In this document: positions 18,683-28,278 of the stretch, piece by piece | Layout of the letters: every line of letters starts with the position of its first letter | How positions within the stretch are numbered: position 1 is the first letter of the stretch | DNA from: Pelagerythrobacter marinus | GTDB taxonomy: Bacteria > Pseudomonadota > Alphaproteobacteria > Sphingomonadales > Sphingomonadaceae | Length of the DNA stretch: 64,000 bases | Assembly (NCBI RefSeq): GCF_009827515.1 | Contig: NZ_WTYO01000002.1 | Location: 124,001-188,000 of the forward strand | Direction of reading: 5' to 3' | Program-made: the position numbers and the translations under genes | Notes under the pieces: model-generated | Databases searched by the model: none | Seen by the model: the letters and a program-made list of their open reading frames with translations, nothing else | Told to the model about the DNA's origin: nothing

Positions 18683-20338
18683 TCAGGCCTTCTTGCGCGC
18701 GGCCTCCCTGGCCAGTTCGGCGGCGCCCGCGCCATCGACCGGCTCGGCCGGCCGGGCCAGGCGGCCGAGGCCTTCCAGGCGCTCGCGCACCTGCTCGATC
18801 GTCTCGGGCCGGCCGTAGATATAGCCCTGGCCCTTGAGCTGGCCCAGCGCGCGCAGGTTGTCGAGCGTCTCGTCGTCCTCGATCCCCTCGGCCGTGATCG
18901 GCATTCCCAGCCCCTGGCCGAGCGAGACGATGGCGTTGACGATCTGCGAGGCCCCGCCTTCGCGGCCGATCGCCGACACGAAACTGCGATCGATCTTGAT
19001 CCGGTCGAACGGCAGCGAACGCAGCTGGGCGAAGCTGGAATAGCCGGTGCCGAAATCGTCGAGGTTGACTTTGATGCCCTGGTTGCGGAGGCTGACGATC
19101 ATCGAACGCACCAGCGCGACATTGTCGTGCAGGCAGCTCTCGGTAATCTCGATCTCGAACCGCTGGGGCGGGAAGTTCGCCTTGACCAGCAGCTTCAGCA
19201 GCCGCTGCGGGAACCAGGGGTCGTTGAACTGGAGCGGGGAGATGTTGACCGACAGGGTCAGGTCCGCGTCCCATTCCTTCGCGTCTTCCAGCGCCTGTTC
19301 GATCAGCTGTTCGGAAAGCTCGGCGATCAGGCCCATGCTCTCGGCGATCGGGATGAACACGTCGGGCGCGACCACGCCGAGGCGGGGGGAGTGCCAGCGG
19401 GCCAGCATCTCGAAACCGGTCAGCTCGCCGTTCTCGAGGTCGATCTGCTGTTCGTAATAGGGGACGAATTCCCCGTTCACGAGGCCTTCGCGGATGCCGG
19501 TTTCCAGCGCGTTGCGGAACTGCAGCTCGTTTTCCATCTGCGGTTCGAACCAGCAATAGCCGTTCTTGCCGCATTTCTTGGCATTGTACATCGCGATGTC
19601 GGCGCGGTGCATCAGCTCCTGCCCGTCCAGCGCCTCCGCGGCGTCGGGGTGGCCGGCGCGGGTGGTCGCTATCCCCACCGAAACGGTCGCCTCCACTTCG
19701 TGCTCCGAAACCGCGATCGGCTCCGCGATCGTCTCGATCATGCGCTGCACCAGCCGGTCGAGCCGCTCGGGCTGCGCCGCGTCGTAAGGCACGACGCAGG
19801 CGAATTCGTCCCCGCCCAGCCGCGCGACCAGCGCCTCGGCCGGGGCCAGGGCGACGATCCGGCGGGCGGTCTCGCGCAGGACCTCGTCGCCGGCGAGGTG
19901 CCCGTTGACGTCGTTGATCCGCTTGAAATTGTCGAGGTCGATCATCGTGAAGGCGACGGCCTGGTCGTCCGAATGGTGCCGCGCGACAAGCGCGTCGGTC
20001 GCCGGGGGCAGGCTGCGGCGGTTGAGGCATCCGGTCAGCGGGTCGGTCTGGGCCAGCTGGCGGGCTTTCTCCTCCGCCGCCCGGCGCTGGCGGATCTCGG
20101 CCATCAGCTCGTTGTAGCGGCGCCAGCCGAAGATGATCAGCGCGATGTTGAGCAGCAGGGCGTTGACCAGCAGCACGTCGGGCGCCTCGCCCGATCCGAG
20201 CCACGAGCGCAGCGCCTGGGGAAAGACCGATCCGCCGGTGCCGACGAACATGATGATGGCCGCCGCGGCGATGCCGATCGCTATCAGATCGCGTTCCGCC
20301 CGCGGGCTGTTCTGCCGGTTGTTCTCTCGTGCCGCCAT
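18683..20338 (-). CDS. membrane GGDEF/EAL c-di-GMP protein
   Basis: Probable cyclic-di-GMP turnover enzyme of the inner membrane. 551 residues: two N-terminal helices (about 18-40 and 55-72), a short coiled segment, a GGDEF domain (about 97-265, intact GGDEF at 175-179) and an EAL domain (about 275-525) with EML at 310-312, DDFGTGYSS (427-435), KIDRSFV and AEGIED. Metal-binding residues of the EAL half look intact. No RxxD inhibitory I-site lies upstream of GGDEF, so product inhibition is unlikely. No sensory domain is recognisable apart from the membrane part. Confidence 0.92.
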   Translation of the reverse strand: MAARENNRQNSPRAERDLIAIGIAAAAIIMFVGTGGSVFPQALRSWLGSGEAPDVLLVNALLLNIALIIFGWRRYNELMAEIRQRRAAEEKARQLAQTDPLTGCLNRRSLPPATDALVARHHSDDQAVAFTMIDLDNFKRINDVNGHLAGDEVLRETARRIVALAPAEALVARLGGDEFACVVPYDAAQPERLDRLVQRMIETIAEPIAVSEHEVEATVSVGIATTRAGHPDAAEALDGQELMHRADIAMYNAKKCGKNGYCWFEPQMENELQFRNALETGIREGLVNGEFVPYYEQQIDLENGELTGFEMLARWHSPRLGVVAPDVFIPIAESMGLIAELSEQLIEQALEDAKEWDADLTLSVNISPLQFNDPWFPQRLLKLLVKANFPPQRFEIEITESCLHDNVALVRSMIVSLRNQGIKVNLDDFGTGYSSFAQLRSLPFDRIKIDRSFVSAIGREGGASQIVNAIVSLGQGLGMPITAEGIEDDETLDNLRALGQLKGQGYIYGRPETIEQVRERLEGLGRLARPAEPVDGAGAAELAREAARKKA

Positions 20339-20362
20339 AGTGTCAGCGGCACCCGGCCGCTC

Positions 20363-20407
20363 CAGCCCCTCGTTGTTCCTGCCGATGGCTTATGGCCGCA
20401 GGGGCTG
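20363..20407. other. inverted repeat in a divergent intergenic region
   Basis: CAGCCCCT (20363-20370) and AGGGGCTG (20400-20407) are a perfect 8-bp inverted repeat separated by 29 nt, between the divergent GGDEF/EAL and EVE-domain genes. It could be an operator or a leader stem; no further support is visible. Confidence 0.3.
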
Positions 20408-20525
20408 AAATATCGGTTAACCACGCCGGGGCGGCGCCACGCGGCGGCCGGCTGGCCTCGACAGGGCCGGTCCGCTATCGCCGCAGGCCGACTGCTTTCA
20501 CGAAACAAGGACAGGAGCGCACGAG

Positions 20526-20939
20526 GTGCCGCGTTATTGGCTGATGAAATCCGAACCCGACGTCTATAGCTGGGACGATCTCCTGGCCGAGGGGGAGGGC
20601 ACCTGGGACGGGGTGCGCAACCACCGGGCCAAGAACAACCTCGCCGCGATGGAAGTGGGCGACAAGGCCTTCTTCTACCATTCGAACATCGGGCTGGAGA
20701 TCGTCGGCATCGTCGAGATCAGCGTGGCCGGCATTACCGACCCGACCGACCCGGAAGGCAAGTGGGCGGCGGTGAAGGTCAAGCCGGTCGAGAAGCTGCC
20801 GCGCCCGGTGACGCTGAAGGAAGTGAAGGCCGAACCCGCGCTGGAGGAGATGGAACTGGTGCGGCTGTCGCGCCTGTCGGTTTCCGAGGTCCGGCCCGAC
20901 GAATGGGCGAAGATCCTGGTCATGGCCGGCGCGCAATAG
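20526..20939 (+). CDS. EVE domain-containing protein
   Basis: PUA-like EVE domain thought to bind modified bases in RNA or DNA; biological role in bacteria is open. 137 residues, entirely one domain: MPRYWLMKSEPDVYSWDDL at the start, then GVRNHRAKNNL and the FYHSN pocket strand typical of this family. GTG start at 20526 is chosen because it begins exactly at the conserved strand and follows ACAGGAG. Monocistronic, followed by a strong stem-loop. Confidence 0.9.
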   Translation: MPRYWLMKSEPDVYSWDDLLAEGEGTWDGVRNHRAKNNLAAMEVGDKAFFYHSNIGLEIVGIVEISVAGITDPTDPEGKWAAVKVKPVEKLPRPVTLKEVKAEPALEEMELVRLSRLSVSEVRPDEWAKILVMAGAQ

Positions 20940-20951
20940 GCCTGGCGCAGG

Positions 20952-20985
20952 CGAATCGCGGCCACGCCGCCGGGGCTGCGATTCG
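20952..20985 (+). terminator. stem-loop after the EVE-domain gene
   Basis: CGAATCGC (20952-20959) pairs with GCGATTCG (20978-20985), with inner GCC/GGC pairs extending the stem, 13 bp after the stop codon. No T-tract follows, so termination is only inferred. Confidence 0.45.
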
Positions 20986-21126
20986 GGGTGCGCCGGGCGC
21001 ACCGGCGACCTCCCCCGGGCGGACGATCGCGTTCCTGCCGGGGCCGTCCGCGTCGCCACAGGCGGCGGTTCGGGGGCGCTGTCGAGGGCATTTTTCGCGC
21101 TTGTGAAAAAGGCGCGCGCAAGTGCA

Positions 21127-21155
21127 TTGACAGCCCCCGCGGCCTGCCCTAGTGG
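21127..21155 (+). promoter_or_regulatory. promoter of tRNA-Asp
   Basis: Consensus TTGACA (21127-21132), 17-bp spacer, TAGTGG (21150-21155), ending 34 bp before the mature tRNA. Perfect -35 hexamer and the same layout as the tRNA-His and tRNA-Leu promoters. Confidence 0.7.
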
Positions 21156-21189
21156 CGCGGCTCCCAAGCGGCGCACCGCCCGAGAATGC

Positions 21190-21266
<77 letters not shown>

Positions 21267-21400
21267 CTTGGGATTTTCTCTTGCACATCGACGCTCGCAA
21301 CCGCCGCCGCCCTGGCGCGCGGACCCGCGCGCGCGCCGACGCACGTCGTGGTCAGGGGGCGATGCCCGCCGGCGCGGTCAGGCGACGATGCCCGCCGGCG

Positions 21401-21616
21401 CTATCCCCAGCGCCCGGTTTCCATCCAGATGAGAAAGCGGCGCAGCGGCAGGAGCCAGGCGACACCCAGCGCCAGGTAGACGGGCCCCTGCCCCCAGGCC
21501 GGCCAGTGGCCGATCAGGTCGGGGACGTAGCGCGCGATCAGCAGGCCATAGACGGTCAGCCCGGCCAGGAGCGCGAGAATGCCGACCGGGAGGCGCCAGC
21601 TCGGTTGGTCGCGCAT
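21401..21616 (-). CDS. DUF2842 small membrane protein
   Basis: 71 residues with two hydrophobic helices (about 10-30 and 45-60) separated by a Trp/Pro-rich loop (GHWPAWGQGP), matching the alphaproteobacterial DUF2842 family of unknown function. The ATG overlaps the stop of the 5-FCL gene (ATGA), so it is translated from the same message as that gene, downstream of 6S RNA and zapA. Confidence 0.8.
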   Translation of the reverse strand: MRDQPSWRLPVGILALLAGLTVYGLLIARYVPDLIGHWPAWGQGPVYLALGVAWLLPLRRFLIWMETGRWG

Positions 21617-22185
21617 CAGAACGGCCCGTAGAGGCGGGTCGGCGTGACGATCGCGTTCAAGGCCATATCGTGCGGCTCGACCGGCAGCTCTTCGACCAAC
21701 TGGGCATCCCACGCCAGGCCGATGCGCACAGTCGCGGGCCGCGAGGCGAGCCAGCGGTCGTAATGGCCGCCGCCCTGGCCGAGGCGCTGGCCCTGCGCGG
21801 TAAAGCCCACCAGCGGCATGAACAGCACATCCGGTTCGACGATCCCGGCGCCTTCTTCCGGTTGCTGCAGGCCGAACGGCCCGGTGACGAGGTCGCTTTC
21901 GCCGAAAGGGTCGCCATGCAGCGCGAATTCCATCGCCGCCGTCTCGCCGCCGAAACGGGGCAGGGCGATCCGGTGCCCGCGTTCGGCGAAGAAACGGGCG
22001 TATGATGCTGCCGGCGCTTCCGCCTCGCGGGCGTGGTAGAGGCCGATCACGGCGTGGTCGGCGATCATGTCCAGCAGGGGCGCGGGCGGCCGGTGGAACA
22101 CCAGCGCGCGGACCTGTTCGGGCAGGGCCGCGACATGGTCGCGCCGGGCGGCGCGCAGCGCCTTTCTGAGTTCGGCCTTCGTCAT
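21616..22185 (-). CDS. 5-formyltetrahydrofolate cyclo-ligase
   Basis: ATP-dependent conversion of 5-formyl-THF to 5,10-methenyl-THF in folate salvage (YgfA/MTHFS family). 189 residues from ATG 22185 (MTKAELRKALRAARR), the usual family start; an upstream ATG at 22227 would add 14 unlike residues. The signature GQGGGHYDRWL near residue 138 is the ATP/folate site. It follows the probable 6S RNA, the same arrangement as ygfA in gammaproteobacteria. Confidence 0.93.
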   Translation of the reverse strand: MTKAELRKALRAARRDHVAALPEQVRALVFHRPPAPLLDMIADHAVIGLYHAREAEAPAASYARFFAERGHRIALPRFGGETAAMEFALHGDPFGESDLVTGPFGLQQPEEGAGIVEPDVLFMPLVGFTAQGQRLGQGGGHYDRWLASRPATVRIGLAWDAQLVEELPVEPHDMALNAIVTPTRLYGPF

Positions 22186-22231
22186 GCCTCGCCTCATAAC
22201 GGGGAAATGGGGTGGCGGAACCACCATGGGT

Positions 22232-22391
22232 CGTTTTCCGGGAAATCCTCTGACGCCTAAACGTCAGGTGGGCGCCGTATGCCCCGGCCCCCCGGACGAA
22301 CCAGTGAACCAGGGCAGGGACAGCTCCCGTTGGATTGCTTATAGCCTCAGGGATATTCAAACGGCTCGTGCCGGGCAGTCCCGCCGAGGTC
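22232..22391 (-). ncRNA. ssrS: 6S RNA (probable)
   Basis: About 160 nt between zapA and 5-FCL on the minus strand, the conserved position of ssrS across proteobacteria. No reading frame is present. Seen in the sequence: the central-bubble-like string CCCTGAGGCTATAAGC (complement of about 22337-22352), flanking arms that can pair (TGCCCGGC with GCCGGGGCA), and a hairpin CTGACG/CGTCAG (22250-22255 and 22262-22267). 6S RNA mimics an open promoter and binds the housekeeping RNA polymerase. Ends are approximate; the call rests mainly on synteny and fold. Confidence 0.65.
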
Positions 22392-22394
22392 TAT

Positions 22395-22868
22395 CTAGGT
22401 GCTCGGCCCCTTGCCCTCAAGCTTGTCGGCGCATGTTTCGAGCAGGTCGGCGAAACGTTCGAGGGCCGGGCCCAGCTCCGGGTCGTCGAACAGGGTGGGC
22501 GCGGCGTCTGCCGGTGGGGCCGCGGCCGGCTGGGTCCCCGCAGCCTCGACCCGCGCCGCCTCGACCCGCGCCGCCTCGACCGCGCGCCGGGCCTCGGCGA
22601 CTTGCGCGGCGAGGGTCTCGCGCTCGGCCCCCGCTTCTTCCACCTGCGAACGAAGCGCCTCACCCTCCTTGCGCGCTTCGTGGAGTTCGTCGGCCAGCAG
22701 GAGCGCGGCGAACAGCATGTTCTGCGCGTCCTTGGTCGAGACATTCCTGCCAAGTTGTTGAAATTTCCGGTCAATTGCCGCGCCCAGGCGAGCGACGTGC
22801 GCTTCTTCCCCGTCGGCGCACGACACCGCGTAGTCGCGCCCGCCGATCGTGAGCGTCACCTCGCTCAT
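22395..22868 (-). CDS. zapA: cell division protein ZapA
   Basis: FtsZ-associated protein that cross-links protofilaments at midcell. 157 residues. The N-terminal ZapA domain (MSEVTLTIGGRDYAVSCADGE) is followed by a long coiled coil (about residues 60-110, repeated EAARVEAARVEAA) and a C-terminal extension absent from E. coli ZapA. The extension is Pro/Ala-rich then acidic. The ATG overlaps the stop of the small upstream gene. Confidence 0.92.
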   Translation of the reverse strand: MSEVTLTIGGRDYAVSCADGEEAHVARLGAAIDRKFQQLGRNVSTKDAQNMLFAALLLADELHEARKEGEALRSQVEEAGAERETLAAQVAEARRAVEAARVEAARVEAAGTQPAAAPPADAAPTLFDDPELGPALERFADLLETCADKLEGKGPST

Positions 22869-23119
22869 CGTTCGAGTGCCCCGATGATCGAATCGAGCTC
22901 CGCCAGCGCGCGCGTCGCCGCACCGGTCAGCCGTTCGTGGCGCGCGGCGAGATCGATGCCTTCGGGATCGGCCGGTTCGGAACTGGCCGGCTCGGAACTG
23001 GCCGGTTCGGAACAGGCCGGTTCGGAACTGGACAAAGGCCCGTCTTCGGCCACGGCGGCGATCCGCGCCAGGGCGGCTTCAATTCGCTGCACGGCGCTTT
23101 CGATCCGCGGGTCGGCCAT
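22865..23119 (-). CDS. small hypothetical protein with pentapeptide repeats
   Basis: 84 residues, not recognised as a named family. Helical N-terminal part (MADPRIESAVQRIEAALARI), then four near-identical SSEPA-type pentapeptides (about residues 31-50), then a second helix (LTGAATRALAELDSIIGAL). Two helices joined by a repeat linker suggest a small coiled-coil protein. It is translationally coupled to zapA by a 4-bp overlap, hinting at a division-related role, but this is inference. Confidence 0.75.
   Translation of the reverse strand: MADPRIESAVQRIEAALARIAAVAEDGPLSSSEPACSEPASSEPASSEPADPEGIDLAARHERLTGAATRALAELDSIIGALER
22971..23030 (-). repeat. 15-bp tandem repeat, four copies, in frame
   Basis: Four consecutive 15-bp units (GCCGGTTCGGAACTG on the plus strand, with one substitution each in units 2 and 3) at 22971-22985, 22986-23000, 23001-23015 and 23016-23030. 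The unit is a multiple of three, so copy-number change keeps the frame and varies only linker length. Confidence 0.95.
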
Positions 23120-23332
23120 AAGACCAAAATATCGCAAATGCGTGACCGCGCAAAGCCTTGTCGCTGCCTGTTGATAACTCGCCGCGTCTGCGGGCCGGGC
23201 TGCGGGCGCGGCCGGCCCGGTGTGTGCCGGCCGGGCCGCTGTTGACCTGCGCCCCCGCGTCCGCAAAGGGTTTCGCGCCCGAATCGTCACGGGCGCAGAC
23301 CGACAATACTTGCCCGCAGGAGCCCACCCCGC

Positions 23333-25318
23333 ATGAGCCTCGACCCGACCCGCCTCGCGCCGATGGCCAATGCCATCCGCGCCCTGTCCATGGACGCGGT
23401 GCAGGCAGCCAAGTCGGGGCACCCGGGAATGCCGATGGGCATGGCCGACGTCGCCGCCGTGCTGTGGTCGAAATACCTGCGCTTCGATCCCGCCGCGCCC
23501 GACTGGGCCGACCGCGACCGCTTCGTGCTGAGCGCGGGGCACGGATCGATGCTGCTCTATTCGCTGCTGCACCTGTCGGGCTATGCCAAGCCGACGATGG
23601 AAGACATTTCCAAGTTCCGGCAGCTGGGCAGCCCCTGCGCCGGCCACCCGGAAAACTTCCTGCTCGACGGCGTCGAATGCACGACCGGGCCGCTCGGCCA
23701 GGGGCTGGCCATGGCGGTCGGCATGGCGATCGCCGAACGGCACCTGAATGCCGAATTCGGCAACGACCTGGTCGATCACCGCACCTGGGTGGTCGCCGGC
23801 GACGGGTGCCTGATGGAAGGCATCAACCACGAGGCGATCGGTATTGCCGGCCACCTGAAGCTGGGCCGGATGATCGTGCTGTGGGACGATAACGCGATCA
23901 CCATCGACGGCTCGACCGACCTGTCCACCAGCGAGGACATCCGCGCCCGCTATGCCGCGACCGGCTGGCACACGGTGACCTGCGACGGGCACGACCCGGA
24001 AGATATCGAGCGCGCGATCGACGAGGCGCTGGCCGACGAGCGGCCCTCGCTCGTCGCCTGCCGCACGGTGATCGGCAAGGGTGCGCCGAACAAGGAAGGC
24101 ACCAGCGCGGTCCACGGCGCGCCGCTCGGGCCCGAGGAAGTGGCCGCCGCGCGCGAGGCCATGGGCTGGGCCGCCGCCCCGTTCGAGGTGCCGGACGACA
24201 TCCTCGAAGACTGGCGCGCCACCGGCGAACGCGGCGCGGCCGCGCGCAACGAATGGAACGCCCGGCTTGAGGCGTCCGACTGCAAGGCGGAATTCGTGCG
24301 GCGCATGGCCGGCGACCTGCCCGAAGGCGACAAGGCCGGGCAGGCCTTCACCGAATGGCTCGCGCAGGACCTGACCGTCGCGACCCGCAAGGCGTCGGAG
24401 ATGACGCTGGAAGTCCTGACCCCGCTTGTGCCGGAAATGATCGGCGGATCGGCGGACCTCACGGGATCGAACAACACCAAGACCAAGGCCATGCAGCCGC
24501 TGACCGCCGACGATTACGGCGGGCGCTATCTCTATTACGGCATTCGCGAATTCGGCATGGCCGCGGCGATGAACGGCATGGCGCTGCACGGCGGGGTGAT
24601 CCCTTATGGCGGGACGTTCCTGATCTTCAGCGACTATTGCCGCAACGCGGTGCGCCTGTCGGCGCTGCAGCAGACGCGCGCGATCTATGTCTTCACCCAC
24701 GATTCGATCGGGCTGGGCGAAGACGGGCCGACCCACCAGCCGGTGGAACAGCTGATGAGCCTGCGGCTGATCCCGAACCTCAACGTCTTCCGCCCGGCAG
24801 ACGTGATCGAGACGGCCGAGTGCTGGAAGCTCGCGCTCCAGGCGAAGGAAACGCCTTCGGTCCTCGCGCTCACCCGCCAGGGCCTGCCGCAGCTGCGCAA
24901 CGCCGAGAATTCGGGCGAAGGGATGCTCAGCGCGCGCGGCGCCTACCGCCTGCGCGCGGCGCAGGCCGGGCGCAAGGTCGTGCTGGTCGCGACCGGTTCG
25001 GAAGTCCAGGTCGCCTGCGCCACTGCCGATGCGCTGGAGGCGGAAGGGATCGGCGCCGACGTCGTCTCGATGCCGTGCATGGAGCTCTTCGCCGAGCAGG
25101 ACGAGAGCTATCGCAGCGATCTCCTCCCCGCCGATGCGCTGAAAGTCTCGATCGAGGCCGGATCGACGCTGGGCTGGGAACGCTATACCGGGACCGACGG
25201 GCTGCAGATCGGGCTCGACCGGTTCGGCGCCTCGGCCCCCGCGGCCGACCTGTTCGAAAAGTTCGGCTTCACCGCAGAAGCCATTGTCCCCCAAATCAAG
25301 GCCCGCCTGGGCCGCTAG
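23333..25318 (+). CDS. tkt: transketolase
   Basis: Thiamine-diphosphate enzyme moving two-carbon units in the non-oxidative pentose phosphate pathway. 661 residues. Visible: [12 protein letters not shown] (ThDP/substrate region), [13 protein letters not shown] (metal and pyrophosphate binding), and [15 protein letters not shown] in the second domain. Start ATG 23333 follows CAGGAG with normal spacing. It heads the run tkt-gap-pgk-thioesterase-fba; gap begins 14 bp after its stop, so the two are likely cotranscribed. Confidence 0.97.
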   Translation: MSLDPTRLAPMANAIRALSMDAVQAAKSGHPGMPMGMADVAAVLWSKYLRFDPAAPDWADRDRFVLSAGHGSMLLYSLLHLSGYAKPTMEDISKFRQLGSPCAGHPENFLLDGVECTTGPLGQGLAMAVGMAIAERHLNAEFGNDLVDHRTWVVAGDGCLMEGINHEAIGIAGHLKLGRMIVLWDDNAITIDGSTDLSTSEDIRARYAATGWHTVTCDGHDPEDIERAIDEALADERPSLVACRTVIGKGAPNKEGTSAVHGAPLGPEEVAAAREAMGWAAAPFEVPDDILEDWRATGERGAAARNEWNARLEASDCKAEFVRRMAGDLPEGDKAGQAFTEWLAQDLTVATRKASEMTLEVLTPLVPEMIGGSADLTGSNNTKTKAMQPLTADDYGGRYLYYGIREFGMAAAMNGMALHGGVIPYGGTFLIFSDYCRNAVRLSALQQTRAIYVFTHDSIGLGEDGPTHQPVEQLMSLRLIPNLNVFRPADVIETAECWKLALQAKETPSVLALTRQGLPQLRNAENSGEGMLSARGAYRLRAAQAGRKVVLVATGSEVQVACATADALEAEGIGADVVSMPCMELFAEQDESYRSDLLPADALKVSIEAGSTLGWERYTGTDGLQIGLDRFGASAPAADLFEKFGFTAEAIVPQIKARLGR

Positions 25319-25332
25319 CAGGAGCTTGTCAT

Positions 25333-26340
25333 ATGGCGACCAAGGTTGCGATCAACGGATTCGGACGTATCGGGCGCCTCGTCGCGCGGGCCATCCTGGA
25401 GCGTGACGACCACGATCTCGAACTTGTCTCGATCAACGACCTGGCCGACACCGCGTCCAACGCCCTGCTGTTCGGTTTCGACAGCACGCACGGCCGCTTC
25501 CCCGGCACGGTGGAGACCGAGGGCAACGACCTGGTCGTCAACGGCAAGCGGATCCACGTCACGGCCGAGCGCGAGCCGGGCAAGCTGCCGCACCGCGAGA
25601 ACGGGATCGACATCGTCCTGGAATGCACCGGCTTCTTCCAGTCGGACGAGGCCAGCCGCCCCCATATCGAGGCGGGCGCCAAGCGCGTATTGATCTCCGC
25701 CCCGGCCAGCGGCGTGTCGAAGACGATCGTGTTCGGCGTCAACCAGGACACGCTGACCGCCGACGACGACATCGTTTCCAACGCCAGCTGCACCACCAAC
25801 TGCCTGGCCCCGGTGGCCAAGGTGCTGAACGACGCGGTGGGGATCGAGCGTGGTTTCATGACCACGATCCACAGCTACACCAACGACCAGCGGATGCTGG
25901 ACCAGATCCACAAGGACCTGCGCCGCGCCCGCGCCGGCGCGCAGAACATGATCCCGACGACGACCGGCGCCGCGCGCGCGGTCGGCCTGGTCCTGCCCGA
26001 GCTGAAGGGCAAGCTCGACGGGTCTTCTGTCCGCGTGCCGACGCCGAACGTCAGCCTCGTCGATCTGGTGTTCACGCCGGGCCGCGACACCAGCGCGGAG
26101 GAGCTGAACGCCGCGCTCAAGGCCGCGGCCGACGGGGCGATGAAGGGCGTGCTCGACTATACCGACCAGCCGCTGGTCTCGAGCGACTTCAACCACTACC
26201 CCGCCAGCTCGACCGTCGACAGCCTCGAGACTTCGGTCATGGAAGGCAAGCTGGCGCGCGTGGTCAGCTGGTACGACAACGAGTGGGGCTTTTCCAACCG
26301 CATGATCGACACCGCCGGTGTCATGGCGGGCCTGCTGTAA
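25333..26340 (+). CDS. gap: glyceraldehyde-3-phosphate dehydrogenase, type I
   Basis: Oxidises and phosphorylates glyceraldehyde 3-phosphate with NAD. 335 residues, standard length. N-terminal Rossmann start [12 protein letters not shown], and the catalytic Cys153 in [13 protein letters not shown] ribosome site (CAGGAGCTTG) lies just upstream of the ATG at 25333, which rules out the longer frame running into tkt. Followed by a perfect 10-bp stem-loop before pgk. Confidence 0.97.
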   Translation: MATKVAINGFGRIGRLVARAILERDDHDLELVSINDLADTASNALLFGFDSTHGRFPGTVETEGNDLVVNGKRIHVTAEREPGKLPHRENGIDIVLECTGFFQSDEASRPHIEAGAKRVLISAPASGVSKTIVFGVNQDTLTADDDIVSNASCTTNCLAPVAKVLNDAVGIERGFMTTIHSYTNDQRMLDQIHKDLRRARAGAQNMIPTTTGAARAVGLVLPELKGKLDGSSVRVPTPNVSLVDLVFTPGRDTSAEELNAALKAAADGAMKGVLDYTDQPLVSSDFNHYPASSTVDSLETSVMEGKLARVVSWYDNEWGFSNRMIDTAGVMAGLL

Positions 26341-26348
26341 GGCACGAT

Positions 26349-26372
26349 CCCTCCCCCGATCGCGGGGGAGGG
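26349..26372 (+). terminator. stem-loop between gap and pgk
   Basis: CCCTCCCCCG (26349-26358) pairs perfectly with CGGGGGAGGG (26363-26372) around a 4-nt loop, 9 bp after the gap stop. No T-tract follows. It may attenuate transcription into pgk or protect the 3' end of the tkt-gap message. Confidence 0.5.
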
Positions 26373-26497
26373 GCCGGCCGGCGGCCGGCGGAAGGGCACC
26401 CGCCGCCGCCCGCAACGTTTCACCAGTGCCCTTCCACCCCGCGCCGCCGTGCGCGAGCCCCTGTCCGCAACCGGGGGCAAGGACCGGAGTTCGCCGA

Positions 26498-27697
26498 ATG
26501 CCCGAATTCAAGACGCTCGACGACCTGGGAGACGTGACCGGCAAGGTCGCGCTGGTGCGGGTCGATCTCAACCTGCCGATGAAGGATGGCTCCGCGACCG
26601 ACGTGACGCGGGTGGAAGCCAGCATGCCGACGATCCTCGAACTGGCGGACGCGGGCGCGAAAGTCCTTCTGCTCGCCCATTTCGGCCGTCCGAAGGGGGA
26701 ACGCCACTCGACCCTGAGCACGAGCTTCGTCCAGGGTGACGTCGAGCGGGTGCTGGGCCGCGAGATCATGTTCATTTCCGAAGTCGCCGGCCCGGTGGTC
26801 GAACAGTCGCTGTCGATCCTGCGCAACGGCGACATCGGCCTGCTCGACAACGTTCGCTTCTGGCCGGGGGAAGAGGCCAACGATCCCGATTTCGCCCGCG
26901 CGATCGCGACGCTCGGCGATTTCTACGTCAACGACGCCTTTTCCGCCGCGCACCGCGCCCATGCCTCGACCGAGGGGCTGGCGCACCTGCTGCCCGCCTT
27001 TGCCGGGCGGGCGATGGAAAAGGAACTGACCGCGCTCGACAAGGCGCTCGGCAACCCGGCAACCCCGGTGGCCGCGGTCGTTGGCGGGGCGAAAGTCTCG
27101 ACCAAGCTCGACGTGCTGGAAAACCTCGTCGGGCGGGTCCAGCACCTGATCATCGGCGGGGGGATGGCCAACACCTTCCTCGCCGCGCGGGGCGTCGATG
27201 TCGGCAAGTCGCTGTGCGAGCACGACCTGACCGCCACCGCCAATGCGATCATGGACAAGGCCGACCATGCCGGCTGCACGATCCACCTGCCCTACGACGT
27301 GGTCGTGGCGACCGAGTTCGCCGCCAACCCGCCTTCGCTGCGCACCTGCAACGTGCACGAGGTGGGGTCGGACGAGATGATCCTCGACATCGGCCCGCAG
27401 GCGACCGAGGCCCTGGCCGACGTGCTCAAGACCTGCCGCACGCTGGTGTGGAACGGCCCGCTGGGCGCGTTCGAGACCGAGCCGTTCGACACCGCCACCG
27501 TCGCCCTGGCGAAGACCGCTGCGGCGCTGACGCAGGACGGCTCGCTGACCTCGGTCGCCGGGGGCGGCGACACGGTCGCGGCGCTGAACCACGCCGGCGT
27601 CGCCGATGGCTTCAGCTACGTTTCGACCGCCGGCGGTGCCTTCCTCGAATGGATGGAAGGCAAGGAACTGCCCGGCGTGGCGGCCCTGGCGCGCTGA
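26498..27697 (+). CDS. pgk: phosphoglycerate kinase
   Basis: Transfers phosphate from 1,3-bisphosphoglycerate to ADP. 399 residues in two domains: substrate side with [12 protein letters not shown] (residues 20-31) and HFGRPKG, nucleotide side with the Gly-rich [11 protein letters not shown] near residue 350. ATG 26498 gives the family start. Separated from gap by 157 bp containing a strong hairpin. Confidence 0.97.
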   Translation: MPEFKTLDDLGDVTGKVALVRVDLNLPMKDGSATDVTRVEASMPTILELADAGAKVLLLAHFGRPKGERHSTLSTSFVQGDVERVLGREIMFISEVAGPVVEQSLSILRNGDIGLLDNVRFWPGEEANDPDFARAIATLGDFYVNDAFSAAHRAHASTEGLAHLLPAFAGRAMEKELTALDKALGNPATPVAAVVGGAKVSTKLDVLENLVGRVQHLIIGGGMANTFLAARGVDVGKSLCEHDLTATANAIMDKADHAGCTIHLPYDVVVATEFAANPPSLRTCNVHEVGSDEMILDIGPQATEALADVLKTCRTLVWNGPLGAFETEPFDTATVALAKTAAALTQDGSLTSVAGGGDTVAALNHAGVADGFSYVSTAGGAFLEWMEGKELPGVAALAR

Positions 27698-27716
27698 GCC
27701 GGCGGGGATAGACGCG

Positions 27717-28178
27717 ATGAGCGAAGCACCGGTTGTCGGCGACGATAACGGCCTGGTCGAGGTGACCGAAGGCGAGTGGGCCGGGTGGTGGCGCTGGCAG
27801 GGCGATCCTTTCGAGGAGCGGACCGGCCCGTTCTACGAGAAGGAGCTGGAAGACGGGACGATGGTCACCGCCTTCCGCGCCGAGCGGCGGCACATGAACG
27901 GCGCGGGCTTCATGCACGGCGGCTGCCTGATGACATTCGCCGATTCGGCGATCTTCACCATCGCGCGCAAGGCGATGGGCGGCAGCCACGGGGTCACGCT
28001 GCATCTCGGGGCCGATTTCCTCGATCCCGCGCGCGTGGGCCAGCTGATCGAAGCGCGCGGCGAAGTCGTGCGGGCGGGGGGAAAGACCGTCTTCGTCCAG
28101 GGGCTGGTCACGGCCGACGGCCAGCCGGTCCTGCGGCTCAACGGCATTATTCGCAAGGTTTCGGGGCGGCGCGACTGA
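27717..28178 (+). CDS. PaaI-like hotdog thioesterase
   Basis: Probable acyl-CoA thioesterase of the PaaI family. 153 residues with the family block HMNGAGFMHGGCLMTFAD, where HGG with the downstream Asp forms the active-site helix. Starts 19 bp after pgk, so probably cotranscribed. Its presence within a glycolytic run does not identify the acyl substrate. Confidence 0.85.
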   Translation: MSEAPVVGDDNGLVEVTEGEWAGWWRWQGDPFEERTGPFYEKELEDGTMVTAFRAERRHMNGAGFMHGGCLMTFADSAIFTIARKAMGGSHGVTLHLGADFLDPARVGQLIEARGEVVRAGGKTVFVQGLVTADGQPVLRLNGIIRKVSGRRD

Positions 28179-28278
28179 CGCCGGCCGGCCGCCGGTCCGC
28201 GCGCGGTTGCGGCGGCCCGGCGGGCTGGCTAAAGCCCGCCCGACGCATTCGTATGCACCGGACATGAGGACACTGTCG

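Noticed and set aside
22971-23030. Tandem repeat considered as a CRISPR array
   Set aside because: Units are contiguous with no spacers, only 15 bp, and lie inside a coding frame.
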